A DNA stretch of 64,000 bases. Origin: Candidatus Melainabacteria bacterium (GTDB lineage Bacteria; Cyanobacteriota; Vampirovibrionia; Obscuribacterales; Obscuribacteraceae). Below are positions 28,592-36,023 of this stretch, one piece after another. The DNA lies in assembly GCA_012965515.1 (NCBI GenBank), contig DTSE01000200.1, positions 1-64,000 of the forward strand, written 5' to 3'. Under the pieces are notes generated by a model. It had not been told where the DNA came from. It was given only the letters and a program-made list of their open reading frames with translations, and ran no database searches. The position numbers were made by a program, and so were the translations under genes. The stretch's first letter is position 1. The number at the start of each line of letters is the position of its first letter.

Positions 28592-30456
28592 CCAGCACGC
28601 CTTGCCTGTAGTTCGGCTTGCCTCTCATCTGCTTCCTTCTTGAGCATAAGCACTTCGGCGTCAAGCTTCGCAGCTTCGTCATCGCGTTTCATCGCACGCA
28701 AGAGTTGAGAGTACTTCTCCTTAATCTCCGCTTTCTGCGCGGCATAGTCACCGGCGGAGCCACCATATTCCTTAAGGAATACGCTCGTCACCTCGTCTTC
28801 GGCTTTCATTGCAGCGAGAAACTTTTGCTCAGATTCCTCGTGTCTACCAACATCTCTCAAGAAACTTGCATACGTGGTCAACGTGGGATGGAGAGATGAT
28901 TTGCCCAGCGTAGGATCAGCTTCAGCATACTCGCTTGCGAAAGTCAGTGCTTCCTTCATATAGGACTCTGCAGCAGCATCATCTGTTTGCTTATGCTTAA
29001 TCTCACCAAGCGCGTTCAAAATAGAAATCTTCGAGTGCATCCCGGTGAGGCGATCTTCGTCCACATTCTCCAGCGCTTGCTTGTATTTCGCTTCGGCTCC
29101 TGCCAAATCTCCGTTCTTCTCTGCGACCTGCGCCTCCAGCATCAATCGCGTGTTTGCCATCGTCGCTTCCATGCCGGACTGGAGACTCGAAAACAACTCG
29201 CCCAAACCAGGTATCGTTTCCTCGATTTGAGAGATCATTGCGTCCATCTCTGCGAAATTCAAGCCAAAGTCCGTATCGAGAGATGCCAAACGTTTCTCTG
29301 GATCCGCTTCAAAAATATTGCCGCCATTGAACATGTCTTTCATGCTTTCGTGCGACTTGTCCATCATCGCTTTCATTTCATCAGTCATGCCAAACTTGCT
29401 GCATTCATGCGCCATGTCACTGTAGAGCCGATGTTTCGAATCGTCTTTCTTCTGCAAATAATAGGTAGAGAGCTTGGTGAGAATCGTAGAACGCTGACTC
29501 ATCAGCTCGTCCTTTCCTTCGGTCCTTCTGAGCGCATGCTCGTAGCACACCAAGGCCTCTTCAGCTCTGTTTTCCTTCTTCGAATCCAACGCACCGCCAG
29601 AATCAGCGATGTCCATCAATGCAATCTGTTCTGGGGTCCAGTAACTCACCAGCCCCAAATCGACCATGCGTTTGGTGAAACGCGCCATGGGCAGTTCGCT
29701 GCTTCCACTACGCTGCCGGAGAATTTCTTGATCGACATCACTTTGACTAAGGAAATTCGCACTCAACATTTCCTGCGGTAGCGCCTCTTCTTCGTTGATG
29801 ATGCGCCATGCGGCCTCATAAAGAATTACATCTTTCAGCAACAGAGGATCCAGAGGTTTGTCCCAGGACCGCTCGACAGGCTTTGGTGCACTTTCATCCG
29901 AGCCTTCGCAGAAGCGGCATTCTTCGTTGTTTGCAAAAATAAACTCCTGGCAATAGCGGCATCGGTGCCCCTTTTCCATCTCTTCCTTGCGAAGATCGAA
30001 TTCAGCAAGGACTTCTTGCGGAGTAATTTCGAGCAGCTTCATCTGTGGCAAGTCACAGACTTCCGCGATTGACTCGCCATTGGCATAAAGAGATAAAAGA
30101 AGGTCCATCAAAATTGCATGTATCTTCGCCTCCGGTGGTTCATGAAGGCAGATGAACTCACCACCAGGCTGGCGCCGCTGCTCCTCAAGTGATTCGCCAA
30201 CCTGCATTTTGGGAGTTTCAGACTTCGCTTGATCGATGCGACTGCGAAATTGCTCAGGAAGCCTTGACTTAACCTTCTCAAAATCCGGAATCCACTCATT
30301 GATACTTCGAACAGTCACAAACGGGTGCAACGAAACTTTCTTCATGAGCCGGTTTTCAATTGGCTTATGGCAAAAGCGACAGTGCGTAGCCTCCAGACGA
30401 ATGTTGCCTGCACACTGTGGGCACCATTTGTATTCTGTCTCTGCAAATGTATACAT
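28585..30456 (-). CDS. double zinc-ribbon / TPR protein
   Basis: A 623-residue cytoplasmic protein. The first zinc ribbon (WCPQC, then HCRFCHKPI) is at residues 12-33 and a second (HRCRYCQEFIF, then CRFCEG) lies near 170-190. From about residue 285 there are TPR units (AEEALVCYEHALRRTE, AGAEAKYKQALENVDEDR, AESYMKEALTFASEYAEA, and a Lys/Glu-rich C-terminus). It looks like a scaffold; no catalytic motif is seen. AGGGTGAAGC precedes the ATG. It faces away from the lipase gene. Confidence 0.75.
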   Translation of the reverse strand: MYTFAETEYKWCPQCAGNIRLEATHCRFCHKPIENRLMKKVSLHPFVTVRSINEWIPDFEKVKSRLPEQFRSRIDQAKSETPKMQVGESLEEQRRQPGGEFICLHEPPEAKIHAILMDLLLSLYANGESIAEVCDLPQMKLLEITPQEVLAEFDLRKEEMEKGHRCRYCQEFIFANNEECRFCEGSDESAPKPVERSWDKPLDPLLLKDVILYEAAWRIINEEEALPQEMLSANFLSQSDVDQEILRQRSGSSELPMARFTKRMVDLGLVSYWTPEQIALMDIADSGGALDSKKENRAEEALVCYEHALRRTEGKDELMSQRSTILTKLSTYYLQKKDDSKHRLYSDMAHECSKFGMTDEMKAMMDKSHESMKDMFNGGNIFEADPEKRLASLDTDFGLNFAEMDAMISQIEETIPGLGELFSSLQSGMEATMANTRLMLEAQVAEKNGDLAGAEAKYKQALENVDEDRLTGMHSKISILNALGEIKHKQTDDAAAESYMKEALTFASEYAEADPTLGKSSLHPTLTTYASFLRDVGRHEESEQKFLAAMKAEDEVTSVFLKEYGGSAGDYAAQKAEIKEKYSQLLRAMKRDDEAAKLDAEVLMLKKEADERQAELQARRAGT

Positions 30457-30679
30457 GCTTCACCCTAGATTTAATGAATTTTCCTAGGACTCCTATTTAC
30501 GAGATTTACCACAAACGAAGGTCGGTAAAGCTCCAAAAACCTGAAGGAAAGCTGAAACTAGCAAGCCCGAAATCTATCTACCGAAGCCAATTCCCGATTG
30601 GTGATACACTTCCCAGCGACGAAAGCCAAACACAAATGCCTGTACAGTCCGTGCAGTCGTGCTCAAAAAGGAACCAATG

Positions 30680-32671
30680 ATGTTCACAAGGTACCGATTT
30701 CAAAGAAACGCGATTGTCATTTGGATCCTCCTCGGCTTAGTGCTTTCAGCACCAGCGATTGCAGACGACACAAATGCGCCACGCGGCGCTGTTCCACAAA
30801 CCATATTCAATTTGGATTTGTGCACGCTCGCCTATCAGTTCTACCACCAGTCTCTGTGCTTGCCGCTAGATCCCTGGTACGACATGATGTCTAGAGTAGG
30901 CAGCGACCGGCGCAACAACATCTGCCGCTTTACCCACGATTATTCTGCGAACCTGGGACTAGAACACGGCTTTTACAGCGGACCAAACGCAGCGAGAGGC
31001 TGGAGAGAAAGCAACCTAAATCTCGATCCGATTCTCACAAACTACAAACACATAGACACGACCTCACCAGCTTTCACGAGAGATGGAGAGCGTTTTCTCG
31101 CAGTGGTAGCGCCGAGCTATGTCACGCGAAACATCAAAACAGTTGAAGGAATTCGCTACAGAACAAAGCCAACCTCATATCCATACAACGATGTTGAACT
31201 CTTTAGGATACGCGAAACTCCCAGCGGAGATGATCATCTAATTGTTTTCGAGGGCGGGACGGGAAGCGATGGAAAAAGCGATCCTTCTTGGAGCCTGATG
31301 GGTTTTGTTCTGATGCATAAAACTCAAACGGGCTATGACGCGCACATTGTCTTTCGAGGCAGCCGTAGTGGGGCGTCGCTCGCCAAAACAGTTTGGAGGG
31401 CGCAGGATGCGATTGGAGCTCACAAGGGAAATCCTGATTGGATCACTGACCTGCGCGGGACAACACAAATCGATCTACCTTTAATTAGCAAAGTAGGTAA
31501 AGTCACTGAGGGATTTGGAGAATCGTTGCCAACGATGCTTGGCACAATCACCGCATGCTGCAAGTATCTTGAGCAGAAGTATCCCGCACCTGAGCACATT
31601 TATGTCACCGGTCACAGCCTTGGCGCCGGACTCGCCAGCCAGTTTGTCAGCTCAGTGATTCAAGGAAGCTATGGCGACGTATTGCGAAATGAAGTCAGAG
31701 GTTGGGATTGGGGTAAAACTACTTTAGTGGCATTCGCACAGCCGATCCCCGGCGATCCCTCTTTCGCTGCAAACTTTGACAAACTCTCTCCGTCCTCCCA
31801 ACATTATTGGGTCGCTGGAGATGCAGTTGTCGAAGCAACTTCAAGCACTATTGTCGGACTGTTCATTGATAAAGGTGAACACTGCGGCATTCAGAAAAAG
31901 TTGAGCCCGGTCGCTAACTGCAATGACAATGTCCACGAAGTTTCTTCGACAACTGCATCTCCGTCCTCCCAACATTATTGGGTCGCTGGAGATGCAGTTG
32001 TCGAAGCAACTTCAAGCACTATTGTCGGACTGTTCATTGATAAAGGTGAACACTGCGGCATTCAGAAAAAGTTGAGCCCGGTCGCTAACTGCAATGACAA
32101 TGTCCACGAAGTTTCTTCGACAACTGCATCTCCGGTGCGCGATTTATCGTCAGTTGATGCACCGTTGTCACAACAACTTGGGCAGGAAAACAGCTGGGCC
32201 TATTATTCCAGTGTTTTGAAAATGCTCGCGGGACAACCAGAGAGCTATGTATATCCAGGCGCGCCGGCGCCGAGAATCATAACCGAAGAAAATTTGAAGA
32301 GGGTTCTGCAGAACTATAATTTCGGTCCGGAATTTGATCGTTGGCTCGAGCAAGTTTACGCCCGAATGATTGTCGACAAGAGCAGCTATATCGGACCCAA
32401 ATTTCAAAGCACGCTTGATGAGCGGCGCAACCTTGTTATCGACATTGCACAACGAATGAGAACAGCGTCCTCGGGTGACAATGCAGCAGATTTAGACGGA
32501 TTGGTCAAAGAATCCGAACTCATAGACGGCAACCTTGGACTCACGAACGAAGAGCAGTGGATCTATTGTGCAGCCATTCTTTCGCGATTGCAGAAAACGA
32601 ATCTGACGCTCAGCGAACTGCTTTCAAAACCAGTGATAAGAACCTGTCTCGATTCGAAGTTCGACGAGTAG
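30680..32671 (+). CDS. exported class 3 lipase-like protein with duplicated catalytic segment
   Basis: A 663-residue protein with a signal peptide (hydrophobic core IVIWILLGLVLSAPA, cleaved near AIA). The alpha/beta hydrolase core has HIVFRGSRS and the nucleophile elbow GHSLGAG with Ser313, as in lipase_3 enzymes. The segment carrying the likely Asp (AGDAVVEA) and His (GEHCGI) of the triad is present twice, at residues 370-426 and 427-483, because of a perfect 171-bp in-frame tandem duplication. The C-terminal 180 residues are helical and unrecognised. AAGGAA gives the best spacing for the ATG at 30680; ATG 30677 and GTG 30659 are alternatives. Confidence 0.8.
   Translation: MFTRYRFQRNAIVIWILLGLVLSAPAIADDTNAPRGAVPQTIFNLDLCTLAYQFYHQSLCLPLDPWYDMMSRVGSDRRNNICRFTHDYSANLGLEHGFYSGPNAARGWRESNLNLDPILTNYKHIDTTSPAFTRDGERFLAVVAPSYVTRNIKTVEGIRYRTKPTSYPYNDVELFRIRETPSGDDHLIVFEGGTGSDGKSDPSWSLMGFVLMHKTQTGYDAHIVFRGSRSGASLAKTVWRAQDAIGAHKGNPDWITDLRGTTQIDLPLISKVGKVTEGFGESLPTMLGTITACCKYLEQKYPAPEHIYVTGHSLGAGLASQFVSSVIQGSYGDVLRNEVRGWDWGKTTLVAFAQPIPGDPSFAANFDKLSPSSQHYWVAGDAVVEATSSTIVGLFIDKGEHCGIQKKLSPVANCNDNVHEVSSTTASPSSQHYWVAGDAVVEATSSTIVGLFIDKGEHCGIQKKLSPVANCNDNVHEVSSTTASPVRDLSSVDAPLSQQLGQENSWAYYSSVLKMLAGQPESYVYPGAPAPRIITEENLKRVLQNYNFGPEFDRWLEQVYARMIVDKSSYIGPKFQSTLDERRNLVIDIAQRMRTASSGDNAADLDGLVKESELIDGNLGLTNEEQWIYCAAILSRLQKTNLTLSELLSKPVIRTCLDSKFDE
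31787..32128 (+). repeat. perfect 171-bp tandem duplication inside the lipase gene
   Basis: Copy 1 is 31787-31957 and copy 2 is 31958-32128. I see no mismatch between them, and six more bases (TCTCCG) begin a third copy. The period is 57 codons, so the frame is kept. Confidence 0.95.
31817..31962. repeat. 25-bp inverted repeat flanking a 96-bp loop
   Basis: The left arm 31817-31841 starts GGAGATGCAGTTGTCGAAG, and the right arm 31938-31962 is its reverse complement with one mismatch in 25. The same pair recurs in the second copy of the duplication at 31988-32012 and 32109-32133. Confidence 0.85.
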
Positions 32672-32686
32672 GAGTCCTCGGCTTTC

Positions 32687-33427
32687 TCAGAATCTATGTC
32701 CCATTCCCGAGAATGCAAGGGTTATTAAAACGAGCAGTTCGAGAGCAACGGTCAGCATGACAGAAAAGATTGTGCCCAGACCGAGCAGAACTGGTGCAGA
32801 ATGCGCAGCCTTCTCTTTAAAGCAAAGCCGAGCTATTACCTCTGCCGGTGCACCCAAGCAATAGCAAACATTGGCGCAAATTGCGTAAAACAGCGCAGCG
32901 AGGATCGCTGGAAACCAAAGACCAAAAAGCGACAAAATCAAAACTGATGGCAGACCGGATAGGCAAACCGCCGCATTGTAAAAGGGTCTTCGACATTCCC
33001 ACCAATACAAAACCGAAAACAGCGACCACCGCTCTTGTGGCACCGCAGCAATCTTTTGCCATAGCCCTGAACCGCCGGTGGTGCGCGGAGTCTTCTCGAA
33101 CGTACTGACAAGAGCTTGAATTTGTTCTGGTGATGATTCCTCAAGGACGCGGAGAAAGTCATCTGAAGTTAGGTCATACATGACCTTTCTCAGGTCAGAA
33201 GCTGTTCTTCCTTCTGTCGCTGAGGAAGGAGGACTTTCAATCTGCGATTTCGAGTTGTTGATGGCTTCGACGGATTGCCCAACACTCGCTAAATGTGCAA
33301 CATCTTCTGGATTGCGACAGACCGACTCAGCGGCAACGAGTTTGACCTTGGGCGCAGCGGCAACTTCGCCCTGATTGATAGAGTTTTCGTTTAGCACAAA
33401 TTTTCCCTCTAAGTCCCCTTGTAGCAT
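32687..33427 (-). CDS. membrane protein with soluble N-terminal half
   Basis: A 246-residue protein. The first 150 residues are soluble and acidic, with a Ser-rich linker and a helical patch (DDFLRVLEESSPEQIQALV). Two to four hydrophobic segments then follow (AAVCLSGLPSVLILSLFGLW, AILAALFYAICANVCYCLG, GTIFSVMLTVALELLVLITL). No family was recognised. A GTG at 33397 with AGAGGG upstream is an alternative start. It is convergent with the lipase gene. Confidence 0.6.
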   Translation of the reverse strand: MLQGDLEGKFVLNENSINQGEVAAAPKVKLVAAESVCRNPEDVAHLASVGQSVEAINNSKSQIESPPSSATEGRTASDLRKVMYDLTSDDFLRVLEESSPEQIQALVSTFEKTPRTTGGSGLWQKIAAVPQERWSLFSVLYWWECRRPFYNAAVCLSGLPSVLILSLFGLWFPAILAALFYAICANVCYCLGAPAEVIARLCFKEKAAHSAPVLLGLGTIFSVMLTVALELLVLITLAFSGMGHRF

Positions 33428-33468
33428 ATTTCGAAAATGCTGGCTCGGGTCACCCCAATTATTTCAAC

Positions 33469-34443
33469 TTAGAAACCGGAAGTGCCGCGCCTGCCATGCC
33501 CCCGGGTGACGTGACGAGAGACATCACCGCCAAGAAAACCGCCTTCGCCCGAACTGCCACGTCCCTGGTTCGAACGACTTCCAGAAACGCGAGCGTTCGT
33601 TGGTCGCTCTAGCCACCCATGGCTTCTGGTTGCTCGGCCATCCCACCCGCGACTAGACGTTTCCTTTGCGTCCCAAACATGCTTTGGAGCTGTGACTGCA
33701 ACGCCTGATTCAACTTTCGTTTTCATGTGAACCAGCTTCGCCCACTGGACACTCTTCAGAGTATTATCCGGATTTTTCTTCAAGCGAAGCAGCCAGCTAT
33801 CATTTGAATCCAGATCCATAGCGCAAACCTGTTCGGCATCTGTGGCTAGCAAAATCCGCTTCAACCCCTGAAATGTCGGAAGAGCAATTTTATAGACAGT
33901 TCCGTTCATCTTCACGCTGATTTGTGGATTGCTTGTGCCCAACGCCAGTGCAGCCGGATTTTCCTCTACCAAAAGTGGCTGCCAGCGCCCCACCGCGTTA
34001 TTGATGTTCGAACCGATCTCAGCTGTTTCAAGACAGGTCATTTCAGCAAAACAATTGAAGACTGTTTTTGAAACTTTTTCTTTATCAACTTTCAGCAGAA
34101 ACTTATTGGTATCGCTTTTGGTGGCACCAGCAATGAGCGTGATCCGCTGGTCAACGGAAACTCGAGCATGCTGCGTAGCTACACCGGCACGCAAAGTAGT
34201 CGTATCCATTTTTGCTTTGCCCGAGGAAGATTCATTTATGTGCGTTCCGCCTTTAAGAGTACGCTGGAGGGGCTTCTCAGGATTCGCCTGTTCTGCGCCG
34301 GCAGGTTCCGAGATAGACGAGGCTTCCTCTGCCCATGTTGGCGCAACCCAAAGCACTAGGGAAAAGCTTAAGCACAATGACAGCAATGCCCGGACGTCCG
34401 TCCTAGTGTATCGGCCACGCAAAAAAACCAGGCTGCTGAACAT
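33469..34443 (-). CDS. exported protein with Arg/Gly-rich tail
   Basis: A 324-residue protein with a long signal peptide ending near WVAPTWA. The mature part has a Thr/Val-rich middle of unknown fold and a C-terminal 60 residues rich in Gly, Arg and Ser (SNQGRGSSGEGG, GHGRRGTSGF). The ATG at 34443 is chosen because AGGA lies 8 bp upstream and places the signal peptide first; a frame from 34506 begins with TTG. The basic tail could bind acidic polymers, which is speculation. Confidence 0.6.
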   Translation of the reverse strand: MFSSLVFLRGRYTRTDVRALLSLCLSFSLVLWVAPTWAEEASSISEPAGAEQANPEKPLQRTLKGGTHINESSSGKAKMDTTTLRAGVATQHARVSVDQRITLIAGATKSDTNKFLLKVDKEKVSKTVFNCFAEMTCLETAEIGSNINNAVGRWQPLLVEENPAALALGTSNPQISVKMNGTVYKIALPTFQGLKRILLATDAEQVCAMDLDSNDSWLLRLKKNPDNTLKSVQWAKLVHMKTKVESGVAVTAPKHVWDAKETSSRGWDGRATRSHGWLERPTNARVSGSRSNQGRGSSGEGGFLGGDVSRHVTRGHGRRGTSGF

Positions 34444-34625
34444 TGACAGTCCTGCAAGGTGCAAAGAATGGCGCTTAGATCGGTTCATACTCCCATATAT
34501 GCCCAATCTTCCATTCAGTTGCCTTACGTGGCTTCGCAGTCTAGAATTCCATGAATTCTATGACTCGGGTGATAAACAAGGTGTAATAGCATCCTACACT
34601 CGAAAAGATACAAGGAGAAAAACCC

Positions 34626-34853
34626 ATGCCGCACATCATTGTGAAACTTTGGCCAGGCAGCTCGGAAGAACAAAAGGCCAAGCTTGCTGACCAGCTTGTC
34701 AAAGTTGGTGCGGAAACGCTGGGAAAGGGTGAGTCGTACTTTTCGGTAGCATTCGAGGAAATCGATTCGAGCGAATGGGCTGAGAAAGTCTTCAAGCCCG
34801 AAATAAAGGGCAGATGGGATGAGCTGTACGTAAAGCCCGGTTATGATATGTAG
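34626..34853 (+). CDS. pptA: tautomerase PptA-like
   Basis: A 75-residue member of the 4-oxalocrotonate tautomerase superfamily. After Met removal the catalytic Pro is N-terminal (MPHIIVKLWPG). The C-terminal KPGYDM ending matches E. coli PptA (KPGYSM). Such enzymes interconvert enol and keto acids; the physiological substrate is not known. AAGGAG lies 9 bp before the ATG. Confidence 0.85.
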   Translation: MPHIIVKLWPGSSEEQKAKLADQLVKVGAETLGKGESYFSVAFEEIDSSEWAEKVFKPEIKGRWDELYVKPGYDM

Positions 34854-34993
34854 CGGATTTAGCAAGTTGGGCACATTTCGTACGGTTTCAACAATCATTT
34901 CAGAACACTGAATTGTTCGATTAAATTGGAACCCTAAGCATACTCAAGGGTCTTCGACAGGAGTACACCCGTACCAACCTTGAGGACAGCGGC

Positions 34994-35524
34994 ATGCATA
35001 AAGAAATGGTTCCAGAGAAAATCGACCGAGTTAGAGCCAGCACGTGCGACAAAATAAATGAAAGAATCGACCGTCAGATGGAGCGAAACATCGCTGCTTT
35101 CGCATGCAAAGGCAAGGACGAAATCTCAGAGAGATTGAACGAACTTGCGGAAGAGTGGGACATGGAGCGCATCCTTCAGCTGAACGCAACAATCGTTGCA
35201 ACAGGCGGCTGCGTTTTGACACTGTTTGGCGGAAAGAGATTTTTGGCAATTCCTTTCGCGGTTTCAATGTTCTTGATGAATCACGCGATTAAAGGCTGGT
35301 GCCCGCCGATTCCAATCTTCCGCCGCCTCGGGGTGCGAACACGCTCCGAAATTGATGCGGAGATGTTCGCACTAAAAGCTATCAGAGGCGACTTTGATGA
35401 TGTTCAAAGAATCGTCGAACCGGTAGATCGTACAGCGGCTGCTATAGATGCCGTGTCAGAGTTCGGCGACGACATCGAACAAGACGAACACGAACCGGAA
35501 GAAGAACGGCGCGGAGCGGCTTAA
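34994..35524 (+). CDS. DUF2892-like small membrane protein
   Basis: A 176-residue protein. An N-terminal basic and acidic helix leads to a hydrophobic hairpin (ATIVATGGCVLTLFGG, FLAIPFAVSMFLMNHAI). The GWCPPIPIFRRLGVRT motif follows, typical of YgaP-type DUF2892 membrane domains. The C-terminus is acidic and probably disordered. GAGGA 8 bp upstream supports the ATG. The role is unknown. Confidence 0.7.
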   Translation: MHKEMVPEKIDRVRASTCDKINERIDRQMERNIAAFACKGKDEISERLNELAEEWDMERILQLNATIVATGGCVLTLFGGKRFLAIPFAVSMFLMNHAIKGWCPPIPIFRRLGVRTRSEIDAEMFALKAIRGDFDDVQRIVEPVDRTAAAIDAVSEFGDDIEQDEHEPEEERRGAA

Positions 35525-35540
35525 ACACTAGAAGAGCAGT

Positions 35541-35570
35541 CAAGATCCTCTATGCCCTTAGAGGATCTTG
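35541..35570. terminator. 12-bp perfect hairpin between convergent genes
   Basis: CAAGATCCTCTA and TAGAGGATCTTG flank a 6-nt loop. It overlaps the end of the minus-strand YiaA/B-like gene and lies 17 bp past the plus-strand gene. There is no T-tract on either side, so it may be a bidirectional RNA-stabilising or factor-dependent stop. Confidence 0.45.
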
Positions 35571-35840
35571 CAGTTCATAGTCCTTGAGCATTCGCTCCGT
35601 TTTTACTTCGGTAACACGATTGATCAGCTTCCTCGACTCGTGATTATCACGCACAGTTTTCGCGAGGGTAAAACTCGACCCAACACAGAAAAACAGTCCC
35701 ATCGTCATATAGCCCTTAACCCAAAGCTCCGCAGGCAATTGGTAGATTCCCACCGACACCAAAAGAACTGAAATGCCGAAGGAAATCCACACGAATGCCA
35801 TATAGGCTGGCGTATTTTCATTTATCGTCGGTCTGTCCAT
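35550..35840 (-). CDS. YiaA/YiaB-family inner membrane protein
   Basis: A 96-residue protein with two membrane helices (FVWISFGISVLLVSVGIY and YMTMGLFFCVGSSFTLAKTV) joined by LPAELWVKG, which matches the YiaA/YiaB two-helix domain. The charged cytoplasmic tail ends at the hairpin. The role of the family is unknown; relatives respond to stress in enterobacteria. Confidence 0.8.
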   Translation of the reverse strand: MDRPTINENTPAYMAFVWISFGISVLLVSVGIYQLPAELWVKGYMTMGLFFCVGSSFTLAKTVRDNHESRKLINRVTEVKTERMLKDYELQDPLRA

Positions 35841-36023
35841 TACAAAAACCTCTTCAAACCCAACAGCTTCAAGTTATCGCTATTGAGGACAGCAAGGTGA
35901 TGAGGCACAACACTTTCAAAACTGCTACCTCTGAAGTTCGTGTGTCGACAGCGCGCAGATGTCAATGTGGCAAAATATCGCCATCGTTAGTAATGGCAAA
36001 TCCACTACGTTTCAAAAGCCTCA

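Noticed and set aside
28987-29781. 264-codon open frame on the plus strand
   Set aside because: It is fully antisense to the zinc-ribbon TPR gene, which has clear domains; the plus frame has biased composition and no recognisable feature.
34994-35524. Holin or toxin-antitoxin component
   Set aside because: The GWCPPIPIFRRLGVRT motif and hydrophobic hairpin match DUF2892-type membrane proteins, and no partner gene is adjacent.
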